A DNA stretch of 51,077 bases from Clostridium hydrogeniformans DSM 21757 (GTDB taxonomy: Bacteria; Bacillota; Clostridia; Clostridiales; Clostridiaceae). How positions within the stretch are numbered: the first letter of the stretch is position 1; every line of letters starts with the position of its first letter. Shown here in pieces: positions 15,709 through 24,441 of this stretch. The DNA is taken from NCBI RefSeq assembly GCF_000686705.1, contig NZ_JMLJ01000020.1:1-51077 (forward strand), in the 5' to 3' direction. The notes below the pieces were generated by a model. It was not told where the DNA came from, did no database searches, and worked only from the letters and a program-made list of their open reading frames with translations. The position numbers and the translations under genes are program-made.

Positions 15709-16842
15709 TTATCCTAGTACCTCATCTGCTGCCACTTCCTGCTCATTCCCTTTTGCTATTATGCTTAGGAGAGCTCCTAAAGCATTTGCAAACCTCGCAT
15801 CCTCTACTAAATTTACATTCGCTAGTCCAATTTCTTTTTTGAAGCTATCAAATGTTGTAATAGCTCCTCCTCCTCCCAAATTTACCTTAGTAATTAAAGA
15901 AGGATTTATTCCCTGTTCTGATAGTTTTTTGTTTATATTATTTACTAATTGTCTTGTAAAATAATTAAATCTACTATCTTTTACTCTAGTTAGCTTATCT
16001 GTCAAGTCATGGGCTTGTCCATTAACATTAACTTTAAGCTCTTTTCCAGTTCTAATTATATGATCTAGTTGATGTCTATTCATATTTATGCCTAGATCAG
16101 TTATTATCTTATCTAATGGATCTGATGTACCTAGATCTATTCCAAAAAATCCTCTTGAATTAAATTCTCCATCTTCATAAACGGATACTTCTGTTGTTAT
16201 ACTGCCTATGAAGATTCCTAAATGAACTTCATTTTTAACTTTCATTCCTTTTTTTAGAGAACCATCTGAATTATAAATTGAAGCAAGATGACCTGCTACT
16301 GATTCAGGTTGTATTTCTTGTTCAACTACGTTGAGCGTAATTTCTGCATTATTAAATCTAGGTGAATTAAATTTAACTGTATAGCTTCTCTTAAGCTTAC
16401 TTCCATAGACTTCTACTAAATCTTCATCATCGTACCAGTACTCTTCAGTTGGAAGCAATGTGCCCAGAGCAATCTGCTCTGTCTTTATTGGATTAGAAGG
16501 ATCATATAAACTATATGCTAATCCTGTTACTAATAAAATTATAGTATCTATGTTCTTTGCTTTTATATCTCTTTTAGTTTTCTCTAATAAATCATTTCTA
16601 TTTTCCTTGAAAGCAAGTCCGCCTACAAAGAATCTTCCAAGCTTTTCTCCATCCGCCTCTATATTTACATCTAGGAGATTTGACAAGTGACCTGTTTCAC
16701 TTCCTATAATTCGTCTCTTATATCCTGGTGCAACTAGATTCATTACCTCAAGTTTATTTCGTCCTTCAAAGTTTGCCTTATCCATATATATTTTTAATGC
16801 ATCATTTCCTACATCCGCACCGATTTTTACTATTTGTTTCAT
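15709..16842 (-). CDS. parM: ParM/Alp-like actin family plasmid segregation ATPase
   Basis: A 377-residue actin-fold protein that would polymerise to push plasmid copies apart. Visible motifs are phosphate-1 KIGADVGNDALKIYMDK at residues 6-22, phosphate-2 VHLGIFIGSITTEVSVYEDG near 205, GFFGIDLGTSDPLDKI near 230 and the adenosine motif VNLGGGGAITTF near 322. Length is typical. The start ATG overlaps the stop of the preceding 95-residue gene (TAATG), with GGGGG upstream, and parR follows after five bases. The operon has one strong promoter at 17,191-17,219 with a palindrome over its start point, suggesting autoregulation. Confidence 0.92.
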   Translation of the reverse strand: MKQIVKIGADVGNDALKIYMDKANFEGRNKLEVMNLVAPGYKRRIIGSETGHLSNLLDVNIEADGEKLGRFFVGGLAFKENRNDLLEKTKRDIKAKNIDTIILLVTGLAYSLYDPSNPIKTEQIALGTLLPTEEYWYDDEDLVEVYGSKLKRSYTVKFNSPRFNNAEITLNVVEQEIQPESVAGHLASIYNSDGSLKKGMKVKNEVHLGIFIGSITTEVSVYEDGEFNSRGFFGIDLGTSDPLDKIITDLGINMNRHQLDHIIRTGKELKVNVNGQAHDLTDKLTRVKDSRFNYFTRQLVNNINKKLSEQGINPSLITKVNLGGGGAITTFDSFKKEIGLANVNLVEDARFANALGALLSIIAKGNEQEVAADEVLG

Positions 16843-17129
16843 TATCTATTCCCCCTTTCTATTTCTAGTTTTAAAAAATTCCGTCCATTTTGGGTTAATA
16901 CATAGGATAAGTTTTGTCCATCTATATCCTTTTCTATAAATCCACATACTAAAAACGCTGTAATTATCTTGTCTGTTACAAATTTACTTAAATTAGCTTC
17001 TGTAAAAATTTGACCATGCTTTATACCCTTGTTTTCTTCTAAAACAGTCAAAATTGAGGCAGCTCTGCTATTTACCAGAGCCAAGTTTTTTGCTATATTT
17101 TGTAATTGCTCTGTAGTATACTCTGTCAT
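16842..17129 (-). CDS. Small winged-helix-like protein leading the par operon (95 aa)
   Basis: A 95-residue protein coupled by TAATG to parM. Residues 20-90 look like a winged helix: SRAASILTVLEENKGIKHGQ, then LSKFVTDKIITAFLVCGFIE and LSYVLTQNGRNFLKLE, the pattern of small DNA-binding regulators. It is the first gene behind the par promoter, so an autoregulatory role on the palindrome at 17,164-17,194 is plausible. I cannot name a family. Confidence 0.7.
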   Translation of the reverse strand: MTEYTTEQLQNIAKNLALVNSRAASILTVLEENKGIKHGQIFTEANLSKFVTDKIITAFLVCGFIEKDIDGQNLSYVLTQNGRNFLKLEIERGNR

Positions 17130-17163
17130 ATTTTCACTACCTTTACTATAATATTGTCGAATT

Positions 17164-17219
17164 CAATTAAATTAAATCCGATTTAATTTAATTGTATCTT
17201 TGTTTACTGGTCATGTCAA
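17164..17219 (-). promoter_or_regulatory. par operon promoter with 31-bp palindromic operator
   Basis: In minus-strand reading TTGACA (17,214-17,219), a 17-base spacer and TACAAT (17,191-17,196) form a near-consensus promoter. A palindrome with arms CAATTAAATTAAAT and its exact complement around CGG (17,164-17,194) overlaps the -10 box and the start point, the position of a repressor operator. A related palindrome lies at the promoter near 22.17 kb. Confidence 0.85.
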
Positions 17220-17259
17220 TATATTTTCCAAATTATATTCCAACTTTTACTTTAATATC

Positions 17260-17838
17260 TTATAAAAATATTAAAGTAAAATAATATCCTATAACCAATA
17301 ATGGACAATATGGAATAACTATATAAACCGTTCTTTTTTTAATTGCTACAAATATTCCTAGTATACCTGTAACTGACATAGTAATCATTCCACCTACAAC
17401 TCCTAATGTTAAAAAAATTATAAAAATTACCTCTACATCACCATACCACTCCCCAGTTACTTTAGCAGCTACTAAAAGTATAACTACTAAAATAATAATG
17501 AACTTTATCTCTCTTAAATCTCTAGACCCAATAGCTATCACAAATGCATATATAATCCCTATAATAGCTGTATAGAAGTAAACATACATCGTATGATAAT
17601 CTACTATGGCTATTAACACTAACAACGTTCCTATAGCACTATAAACTAAAATTCCTGATATATTGAATTTTATAAAAATAGCTATGGTTGTAATAACCAT
17701 AGCTATTTCTATATATAATTTATTTACTTTAAACTCTCTTATTTTTTCATTATCCCTATTTATTATATATTTGCTTACCCTATATACTATATTCCCTTGA
17801 ATTACTCCCAATATACAAAGAATTAATAACATTCCCAT
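17260..17838 (-). CDS. Prepilin peptidase (TadV/CpaA type, A24)
   Basis: A 192-residue, six-helix membrane protein. The two catalytic aspartates of type IV prepilin peptidases are visible: Asp80 in AIVDYHTMYVYF and Asp134 in EWYGDVEVI, the GxGD-like motif. The N-terminal methylase domain and its cysteines are absent, as in the short TadV class. It would cleave the Flp pilins and pseudopilins encoded at 22.9-24.4 kb after KHKG. It starts three bases after the large surface protein gene ends and is the last gene of the Tad cluster. Confidence 0.88.
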   Translation of the reverse strand: MGMLLILCILGVIQGNIVYRVSKYIINRDNEKIREFKVNKLYIEIAMVITTIAIFIKFNISGILVYSAIGTLLVLIAIVDYHTMYVYFYTAIIGIIYAFVIAIGSRDLREIKFIIILVVILLVAAKVTGEWYGDVEVIFIIFLTLGVVGGMITMSVTGILGIFVAIKKRTVYIVIPYCPLLVIGYYFTLIFL

Positions 17839-17841
17839 AGC

Positions 17842-20800
17842 TTACTCCTGATCATATCCTGTCCCTCTAATTCTAATTTTTACTCCTGTAGTTATACTAT
17901 CTTGGACATCCAACTTAAGCCAAGCATTAACTTTATCTCCATACTCATTCTGAGCTTCTATATATACTTTATATTCTTCCTTTACTCTTTTTCCTTCATC
18001 TAATGTAACTTTTGAATCATATGGTAGTCTCATCCTAAATAGCTCAGTATGAGTTGCCTCTACTTCTACATTCTTTTCTAAGATTAACGGATCTTCTTGT
18101 GTAGCTAGACTTACTAACTCTTCTGGAAACTTAACCTTTAGCTTAGTAGCATAACCAGTAGTCTTAATATTTACAGATAACAATTTCCCTCTTGGTGCTG
18201 GGTTAGGTACTATTACTCCTTCTATAGTTAACTCTTCTCTTTTTATTATTTTATCAAATATAATACCTACATTGCCGACATTATCTTTTGAAAAAACTTT
18301 TATCATATAATCACCATATACATCTTTATTATTGCTGTTATAGAAGTCAATTTTTAATCTATAATTATTTCGTGATAAAGATATATATGCTTTCGATGTT
18401 TCTTTTACTCCTGAAGGTTTACCATTAACTAACGGCTGATACTCAACATATAGGTTATTTAGGTCCAACCCACTTCCTACTTTATTTTGGCCACTATAAT
18501 CTCTTAAATTAAAAATATCCAGGTATAATTCTCTGCTAGTTTGTTTAGAAATCTCTACTTTATCTGCAACAGGAGCTGTACCATCTATCTTTAACCATCT
18601 TAAACTATTTACATAGCCACCTAAATATTTATCATATGATCCATTAGAAAATAATTTATATTCTGCTCCATCTATCTTAGCCTTAAGAGTATGTATACCG
18701 ACTAATATATTACTAGAATTCTCTTGTATCCTTTTTGCATAGATTCCTTTATTAACTTGGGTAAAATTTGATTCATAACTCTCTCCTGATTTATACCTTC
18801 CTTCAGTATCACATGAATCTATTGAAGTTTCATCATTATTTACAAATGAAACATAATTTCTAGTTGGGAAAACATTGAACTCACGTGGAAAAAAGCTCTT
18901 AGATGTTATTTCAAATTCTTCATTTGGTCTAACCCAATATATATTATTGTCCTTATAAGAATATTTAGTAACATCTAATTGTGAATTAGGATTGGTATTA
19001 AGCATATAAGTTTCTTCTCTTAAAATTCTTTCATTACCACAATTATCTATTGCTTTAACTTTCACTTTAGCACTTATACTATTTCCCAATATCTTTGTAA
19101 TATTTCTCCCCCCTGTGAAAGTATAGCTTTTCCCAATATCTTTGTTTACTATAGCTATATCTTTTAAGTCTATCTTTCCATCATAATTTAAATCATATTT
19201 ACTATCATAAGACTTATCTCCAAACAAAGAGTTGTTATATATTGATATTAATCTTACATCCTTATCATCTACTATTCCATCTTCATTAAGATCAGAATTA
19301 GTTAATACCTGATCTTTAATTCCATTCTCTAATACCTCTATATATGATTTACTTGGATTGTTACTATTACTATATTCAGCTGTTATCTTATTAATTCCAG
19401 ATTCCCTTTCTACTATATCTTTAACACTTACTCCTAAATCAAAATTGTTTTTATCAAAAGAAAAAGAAACAGTTCCTTTCGGAGCTGTTCTATCTATTTT
19501 TACATCTATTAATTTTTCTGAAACATTACCTGCTTTATCTCTTGCAATAATCCTAAAAATATTAACGCCTTCAGATCTAACAATATAATTTATAATATTA
19601 GATCCTGTAGCAACTATTTCATTTTTAGAGTTATATAACTCCATAGATGCCATTCCACTTAAGCTATCCTTTCCGTATAGATATACACTTACGTTATCTT
19701 TAGTCCATCCATAACTAGTATTCCCATTAATACTAGGCTTAGTTTTATCTAATCTTATAGTAAATGTTTCCTCTACTACATTACCTACATTATCTCTTGC
19801 TATTACTTTATAACTATGAATTCCTTCATCTTGAACGTTATATATTATTGATCCTTCTTTTTTATTACTAAACTTATTACTTACTAATTTTTTTGTACCT
19901 TCATATAATTCTATTTCTTTAATCCCACTATCCTTATCTTTGAAAACCAACTCAAATGTCACATTATCTTTATTCCAACTTTCTGTAGGTAAACTTCCTA
20001 CTAAAACTGGAGCATGTCCATCTACAGCTAGTATATCTATTGACTTAAAAATATTAGAATAAAACCATTCACTAGAATTAGTTCCCCCTTGGGTATATAT
20101 AGGAAAGTTTAATCCACTGGTACTTTTATCAGCAATTAATTTATGATCTGCTTCTAAAGTTTTTGATCCTGGGATCTCCTTTGCTATATAGTCCTGATAC
20201 TTAAATTTACTTACTCCTTCACTTCCCTTAGATGTAACACCATTTTTAGTTGCTACTAATTTAGTTCCATCATAGGGTTCATTATCACTTCCATTCCCAC
20301 CTATAAGCAGTGATGTAATAGTAGGATATCTATCATACTCATCATAACTACATATAGATGTGGTTATAATAAATTGATCTTTAGTATTTACCCACTTTTT
20401 ATTTGTACCTGGCTCTAAGTATTTATAATCTTTTATACTTATACTGGGTTTAATAGGTTTTATATTAACTACTCTTCCTGAATATAGCCCCTTCCATTTT
20501 CTAGTATCCTTTGTTGTGTATTCTCCTGTATATTGTCCTTTATAATAATGGTTTGCTGTATGGTACTGTGAACCATGAGTAACATTTCCATTTCCAATCC
20601 AACGCTCTTCTGATATTGAATATTCATCATAAGAGCTTTTACCTCTCTTTTCATACTGTGGTGCTGCATATTTGGTAATATGCTCATGATATTTGGATGA
20701 ATCTAAATAAGTTTCAAAGCTATATCCATCTTTATTAACAGTTTTAGAATATGCTAACCATCCAGTTTGATACTTAAAATTCATAAAACCACTATACCTA

Positions 20801-21090
20801 TTCCACTGAGAGTAATCGCTTACTATAAAATCCACATCTTCACTGTAATATTTAGTTTCTGGCGCTTTTCCACTAGACACCCTTTTTTCCTTTAAATATA
20901 AAGTTCCCTGAAAACCATGTTCGTTGTAATATATTTTTTCTGGTAAATCCTCTTGACTGCTATATTCCTCATTGCCTAACGATTCTATTACTTTAAATCC
21001 CTCTTCCGCTTCAGCAATACTAGGCTTAATTGTTAATATTATAAAGAATATTACGATAACAAAAGCTTTCATATACTTTTTTATTTTCAA
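17842..21090 (-). CDS. Large secreted surface protein with Ig-like repeats and a dockerin-like module
   Basis: A 1,082-residue protein with a signal peptide (MKIKKYMKAFVIVIFFIILT, cleaved near AEA). Residues 350-545 hold at least two Ig-like repeats ending in VIARDNVGNV and IIARDKAGNVSEK, with TAP/TKP boundaries. Near residues 598-640 two calcium-loop repeats, DLNEDGIVDDKD and DLNYDGKIDLKD, form a type I dockerin-like module. More beta-rich domains follow. There is no LPXTG or C-terminal membrane segment, so attachment may be via the pilus or a cohesin partner. It starts with TTG behind GAGGTG and shares the promoter at 22.17 kb. It may be a pilus-associated adhesin. Confidence 0.8.
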   Translation of the reverse strand: MKIKKYMKAFVIVIFFIILTIKPSIAEAEEGFKVIESLGNEEYSSQEDLPEKIYYNEHGFQGTLYLKEKRVSSGKAPETKYYSEDVDFIVSDYSQWNRYSGFMNFKYQTGWLAYSKTVNKDGYSFETYLDSSKYHEHITKYAAPQYEKRGKSSYDEYSISEERWIGNGNVTHGSQYHTANHYYKGQYTGEYTTKDTRKWKGLYSGRVVNIKPIKPSISIKDYKYLEPGTNKKWVNTKDQFIITTSICSYDEYDRYPTITSLLIGGNGSDNEPYDGTKLVATKNGVTSKGSEGVSKFKYQDYIAKEIPGSKTLEADHKLIADKSTSGLNFPIYTQGGTNSSEWFYSNIFKSIDILAVDGHAPVLVGSLPTESWNKDNVTFELVFKDKDSGIKEIELYEGTKKLVSNKFSNKKEGSIIYNVQDEGIHSYKVIARDNVGNVVEETFTIRLDKTKPSINGNTSYGWTKDNVSVYLYGKDSLSGMASMELYNSKNEIVATGSNIINYIVRSEGVNIFRIIARDKAGNVSEKLIDVKIDRTAPKGTVSFSFDKNNFDLGVSVKDIVERESGINKITAEYSNSNNPSKSYIEVLENGIKDQVLTNSDLNEDGIVDDKDVRLISIYNNSLFGDKSYDSKYDLNYDGKIDLKDIAIVNKDIGKSYTFTGGRNITKILGNSISAKVKVKAIDNCGNERILREETYMLNTNPNSQLDVTKYSYKDNNIYWVRPNEEFEITSKSFFPREFNVFPTRNYVSFVNNDETSIDSCDTEGRYKSGESYESNFTQVNKGIYAKRIQENSSNILVGIHTLKAKIDGAEYKLFSNGSYDKYLGGYVNSLRWLKIDGTAPVADKVEISKQTSRELYLDIFNLRDYSGQNKVGSGLDLNNLYVEYQPLVNGKPSGVKETSKAYISLSRNNYRLKIDFYNSNNKDVYGDYMIKVFSKDNVGNVGIIFDKIIKREELTIEGVIVPNPAPRGKLLSVNIKTTGYATKLKVKFPEELVSLATQEDPLILEKNVEVEATHTELFRMRLPYDSKVTLDEGKRVKEEYKVYIEAQNEYGDKVNAWLKLDVQDSITTGVKIRIRGTGYDQE

Positions 21091-21136
21091 TATTATAACA
21101 CCTCATTTTCTCATTTTGAGATAAGGCTTATTTAGT

Positions 21137-22123
21137 TTATTTAGACAATGCAAATTGACATCCCATTGAAGTAATAGTTACTGAATTATCTTTATTCCTA
21201 TATGCATATACCGCCCCGAATTGACCTAAGTTAAAACTATAATTCATACTAATATCTTCTGCAGTTGCATTGCCTGAAACATTGAACTTACTGCACCTTA
21301 TATCAAATGGAGTTATTTTACGAGATTCACCTGGTAAATAAGGATCTATTTTTTGTGCATTTTCCTCCCAAGACATACCAGATACCTTATTAACCGCTTG
21401 ATCTTTTGATATGTTACCTAAAGCTACTTGTTTAGCAAGGTCTTTAAGTGTTTCTTTTTTAATACCTTTATAAGTCTCTGTGTTAGAAACAACTAAGGTA
21501 TTTAATTTATTTGTTAGATTCCAGTCAATTCCTACTTTAACTGAAGGTTGTGGCTGAGGCTTAGGTTTGTTTTCTGATCCGTTTCCACTATTACTATTTC
21601 CACTTCCATTGTTACTATTTCCGCTTCCATTGTTACTGCTTCCATTATTTCCACTGTTACTACTTCCATTATTACTTGGCTTATTATTCTCTGAGTTACT
21701 ATTAGTTCCATTCACATTATTACTTGATTTCTCTTTTTCCTTAGAATCTTCTTGCTTTTTACTATATACCTTTTCCTTTATCTCCTTGGCCTTATCATTA
21801 GATATTTTTCCATCCTCAACGAGTTTTTTAACTTCATCTTCAGTTAAATTACCATCTTCTATTTTTTTTTCTATTTCTGTTTCTACATTTTCATTCTCTA
21901 TCTGAACTTTATCATCTTCAACTACAACTACTTCTTTCTTCTCTTCCTCTTTCTGAACTTCTACTTTCTTATTTGTATGGTTATTATATATTACCCCAGC
22001 AGTGCCACCTACAACCAGTGTTCCTGCTATAACGGCGGTTGCTATTTTGGTTCCCAGTGTCATAGCTCCATATTTTGTACCACAACTCTCTACAATTTTT
22101 AAAATTAAACTTTTAATTTTCAT
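21137..22123 (-). CDS. Membrane-anchored protein with Asn/Ser/Gly-rich spacer
   Basis: A 328-residue protein. One transmembrane segment near residues 28-46 (IATAVIAGTLVVGGTAGVIY) is followed by an acidic and then lysine-rich helical region to residue 135. A low-complexity spacer of Asn, Ser, Gly, Pro and Lys spans about residues 137-195, and a compact C-terminal domain of about 130 residues (VGIDWNLTNKLNTLVVSNTE) follows. The spacer suggests the C-terminal domain is carried through or out of the cell wall. It is the first gene of the unit 22123-21090-17838. One CGGCGGT motif is at 22,033. No family recognised; a surface component linked to the pilus is a guess. Confidence 0.75.
   Translation of the reverse strand: MKIKSLILKIVESCGTKYGAMTLGTKIATAVIAGTLVVGGTAGVIYNNHTNKKVEVQKEEEKKEVVVVEDDKVQIENENVETEIEKKIEDGNLTEDEVKKLVEDGKISNDKAKEIKEKVYSKKQEDSKEKEKSSNNVNGTNSNSENNKPSNNGSSNSGNNGSSNNGSGNSNNGSGNSNSGNGSENKPKPQPQPSVKVGIDWNLTNKLNTLVVSNTETYKGIKKETLKDLAKQVALGNISKDQAVNKVSGMSWEENAQKIDPYLPGESRKITPFDIRCSKFNVSGNATAEDISMNYSFNLGQFGAVYAYRNKDNSVTITSMGCQFALSK
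22033..22039 (+). repeat. CGGCGGT motif, site 7
   Basis: Inside the membrane-anchored spacer protein gene; ACC GCC GTT (Thr-Ala-Val). Confidence 0.9.
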
Positions 22124-22140
22124 AATTAAACCTCCACAAA

Positions 22141-22197
22141 CTTAATTTAATTCAATTCAATTAATTTAAGTTTATCCGCATTTTACCAATTTGTCAA
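22141..22197 (-). promoter_or_regulatory. Promoter with palindrome for the surface-protein operon
   Basis: In minus-strand reading TTGACA (22,192-22,197), a 17-base spacer and TAAACT (22,169-22,174) form a promoter. An imperfect 30-bp palindrome built of TTAAATTAA-type half-sites (22,141-22,170) begins at the -10 box, the same geometry as the par promoter at 17.2 kb. It drives the gene at 22,123 and probably those down to 17,260. Confidence 0.75.
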
Positions 22198-22211
22198 TGG
22201 TTTTCAAAAAT

Positions 22212-22886
22212 TTATTTTTGTGGCATTATTAATCTTAAGCTTTGATTGTTTTGATTAGCTGATTTATCTAATATAGTAACATCTTTTCTATTTTCTAATT
22301 CTAAAATAAAAACACTAGCCACTCCTGAATCTGACTCGGTTACTATTGTATTATCTTCTCTATATGCTGCTTTAACTTTTATTTCTTTTGGATTCCCTTG
22401 TTGATCTTTTAGTACATAGTCACTTATTGCATTACCATTCTCACCTACAGTCCCACTTATTAGAATCATATCTCCTGATCTTATAGTACCTGCTACAGCA
22501 GAATGTGGATCAACTTTTAATGAATACAGTAACTTTTCTACATTTTCATTTTCATTTTTATCTCTTAATCTCTCTTTTATTATAGTTTCTCCTTTATAAA
22601 TAACTTCTTTTGCAATAGAACTATCCTTTAGATCATTCTCAGTAATATAATTTATATTCTTATCATAATTTTCCTTAACAATTTCGTACATTTCAGGTTT
22701 TATTTTATCCCCTTCTTTTATATTAACCTTTGCTTTAACAATATCCACTTGTGGCTTGGAAATAGATTTTTCCTGTATTCTAGTTAATAATGCTAATGCT
22801 GAAGCTGAAAGTATAGTGCATATCCCAATTATTACCATCTTTTTTCTTAATATGTTTCTAAACTTTATAAATATATCTTTCTTCAC
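22212..22886 (-). CDS. CpaB/RcpC-like Tad pilus assembly protein (SAF domain)
   Basis: A 224-residue protein with an N-terminal transmembrane anchor (MVIIGICTILSASALALLTR, residues 17-36). A SAF-like domain lies near residues 45-112 (VDIVKAKVNIKEGDKIKPEM ... VIYKGETIIKERL). A CpaB/RcpC-type C-terminal domain follows, with HSAVAGTIRSGDMILISGTV and FILELENRKDVTIL. CpaB proteins sit in the envelope and assist Flp pilus assembly. It starts with GTG and lies 11 bases after the upstream TadE-like gene. Strong context support from the surrounding Tad genes. Confidence 0.85.
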   Translation of the reverse strand: MKKDIFIKFRNILRKKMVIIGICTILSASALALLTRIQEKSISKPQVDIVKAKVNIKEGDKIKPEMYEIVKENYDKNINYITENDLKDSSIAKEVIYKGETIIKERLRDKNENENVEKLLYSLKVDPHSAVAGTIRSGDMILISGTVGENGNAISDYVLKDQQGNPKEIKVKAAYREDNTIVTESDSGVASVFILELENRKDVTILDKSANQNNQSLRLIMPQK

Positions 22887-22897
22887 TTAACTTCACC

Positions 22898-23467
22898 TCA
22901 ATTATTATTTTCGTATTTCACTATGTCTGTATCTAATTTTATCTCTTTATCTTTAAAAGTAGATAAAATAACATCAACATCAAATGATAATGTTGTATGA
23001 ATAGTTGTATTCTCAACTTTTGTGCCTATTGGAGTCTTAGTATTATTTATAGATTCAGTTTTTTTGTTAAAATATCCATTAGAAGACATAGTGTAAATAT
23101 CAACCTGTGACCCTCTAACATTATAAATAATAAAATCTTTTATTATTATTTTATCTTTTATAAAAACCCCATCTTTTCGTGTAAAATCTGTACTTAATGA
23201 TAAGTTTTTAATTAATTTTTCTTTAAAAACATTTAATGCCTTATCGGGACTCTTAATAGATATATAACCTTCATCATTTCCTAATTCAATCTTATCTACT
23301 TGAGAATATGCTGCAAGTTGTGCATACTGCAGTCCATACTGGATATTGGTCCCTTCTAGATAATATACTGCTCTCCAAATCCCAATTACTGCGACTTGGA
23401 AAAGAAGCAAACCAATTACTACTTTTATCGTTACACTTCCTTTATGTTTCCTAACTTTCTTTATCAT
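22898..23467 (-). CDS. TadE/F-like pseudopilin
   Basis: A 189-residue protein with an N-terminal class III-type leader: basic IKKVRKHKGS and then a hydrophobic helix (VVIGLLLFQVAVIGIWRAVY). The KHKG/S junction matches the likely cleavage site of the two Flp pilins and the other pseudopilin nearby. The remaining 140 residues form a beta-rich soluble domain ending near a conserved VDVILST. Its ATG overlaps the previous stop as ATGA. It is probably a minor pilin of the Tad pilus, processed by the prepilin peptidase at 17,260-17,838. Confidence 0.78.
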   Translation of the reverse strand: MIKKVRKHKGSVTIKVVIGLLLFQVAVIGIWRAVYYLEGTNIQYGLQYAQLAAYSQVDKIELGNDEGYISIKSPDKALNVFKEKLIKNLSLSTDFTRKDGVFIKDKIIIKDFIIYNVRGSQVDIYTMSSNGYFNKKTESINNTKTPIGTKVENTTIHTTLSFDVDVILSTFKDKEIKLDTDIVKYENNN

Positions 23468-23838
23468 GATAAAGCTATTGACTCCTTGTCCATTTTCACT
23501 CTCTTATATCCATTATGTTCCTGTTGTGTGCTTACTAACATATCATACTCAATTACTAGGTTAATATCTTCTCCCCACCTAACTTTCTTATCAGTTGCTT
23601 TTATATTAATATTTTTAAACCCCTTTTCCTTCAATTCATTTGTAAGTTTAATTTTATTACTACTTGTTAGGTATCCATCCTTTATCATAGTCATAAAATA
23701 TTTTCTATAAATCTCCTCTGAATTTAATTTGCCGAATGTTACAGGAAATGCTGTCCAAATTACTGCTATAATTCCTATTGCTATAGGAATAGTAGCTATG
23801 AATAAAAGTAGCTGAGATCCTTTATGCTTTTTATTCAT
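23464..23838 (-). CDS. TadE-like pseudopilin
   Basis: A 124-residue protein starting NKKHKGSQLLLFIATIPIAI: a short basic leader, KHKG cleavage-type motif and hydrophobic helix, typical of pseudopilins. AGGAGGT precedes the ATG at 23,838. Its stop overlaps the next pseudopilin start. The C-terminal 85 residues are soluble and lysine-rich. It is likely a minor pilin working with the adjacent 189-residue protein. Confidence 0.75.
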   Translation of the reverse strand: MNKKHKGSQLLLFIATIPIAIGIIAVIWTAFPVTFGKLNSEEIYRKYFMTMIKDGYLTSSNKIKLTNELKEKGFKNINIKATDKKVRWGEDINLVIEYDMLVSTQQEHNGYKRVKMDKESIALS

Positions 23839-23858
23839 AATAACCTCCTTTGATAAAT

Positions 23859-23890
23859 AATAAGTACCTGGAATAATCCAGATACTTATT
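23859..23890 (-). terminator. Terminator after the second Flp pilin gene
   Basis: A 14-bp stem (AATAAGTACCTGGA with one mismatch) with a four-base loop lies between the second pilin gene and the pseudopilin genes. It is a diverged copy of the hairpin after the first pilin and probably lowers downstream expression. Confidence 0.75.
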
Positions 23891-23932
23891 TAATAATTAT
23901 CTATATTTATTTGTCATCTATTCAAAGTGATT

Positions 23933-24151
23933 CTACTTAATAACCCCTTTAACATTTGTTTCAACCCATGTCCAAAGATCAGCTATCAGCTTATCCCCTT
24001 TACCTGATAAAATTAGGTACATTGATGCACCTATAGCTATTACAAATAAAAATTGTAATAGCTCTCCACCTTTATGTTTTCTTAAATTCACCTTATTAAC
24101 ATATAGGCTTGTTATTACTTTATTTTTTAAACTTTCTATTCTTTTTATCAT
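23933..24151 (-). CDS. Flp/Tad major pilin, copy 2
   Basis: A 72-residue prepilin. A 25-residue basic leader ends in NLRKHKGG, followed by the hydrophobic helix ELLQFLFVIAIGASMYLILS and a short amphipathic tail. This is the Flp layout (Gly cleavage site and a glutamate within the first mature residues). The mature part differs from copy 1 at only three positions, while the leaders differ at seven. It carries AGGAG upstream and its own terminator, so gene plus hairpin were duplicated in tandem. It would be the main pilus subunit after cleavage. Confidence 0.87.
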   Translation of the reverse strand: MIKRIESLKNKVITSLYVNKVNLRKHKGGELLQFLFVIAIGASMYLILSGKGDKLIADLWTWVETNVKGVIK

Positions 24152-24180
24152 TTTAACTCCTCCTAAAATATATACTAAAT

Positions 24181-24209
24181 AAGATACCTGGATTAAATCC
24201 AGGTATCTT
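24181..24209 (-). terminator. Terminator after the first Flp pilin gene
   Basis: Perfect 12-bp arms AAGATACCTGGA and complement with a five-base loop, overlapping the stop codon at 24,208. Its position between pilin copies suggests attenuation. Confidence 0.8.
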
Positions 24210-24426
24210 ATTTAGTAACTCCTTTAACCATTGTTTCAACCCATGTCCAAAGATCAGCTATAAGTTTATCCCCCTTACCAGACAAAACTAGATACATTGA
24301 TGCACCTATAGCTATTACAAATAAAAATTGTAATAGTTCTCCACCTTTATGTTTTCTTAAATTCACCTTATTAAAATATTGATTTCTTATTACCTCATTT
24401 TTTAAGTTTTCTATCATTTTTATCAT
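24208..24426 (-). CDS. Flp/Tad major pilin, copy 1
   Basis: A 72-residue prepilin beginning MIKMIENLKNEVIRNQYFNK. It has the KHKGG cleavage motif, the ELLQFLFVIAIGASMYLVLS helix and the tail DKLIADLWTWVETMVKGVTK. It is the first of two tandem pilin genes, 15 bases downstream of tadC, with GGGAGAAAG upstream. The near identity of the mature regions argues for recent duplication or gene conversion and similar roles. Confidence 0.87.
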   Translation of the reverse strand: MIKMIENLKNEVIRNQYFNKVNLRKHKGGELLQFLFVIAIGASMYLVLSGKGDKLIADLWTWVETMVKGVTK

Positions 24427-24441
24427 TTTACTTTCTCCCTT

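Noticed and set aside
21567-21905. 112-codon plus-strand Leu/Pro/Phe-rich frame
   Set aside because: It is the complement of the Asn/Ser/Gly-rich spacer of the minus-strand gene and has no ribosome binding site.
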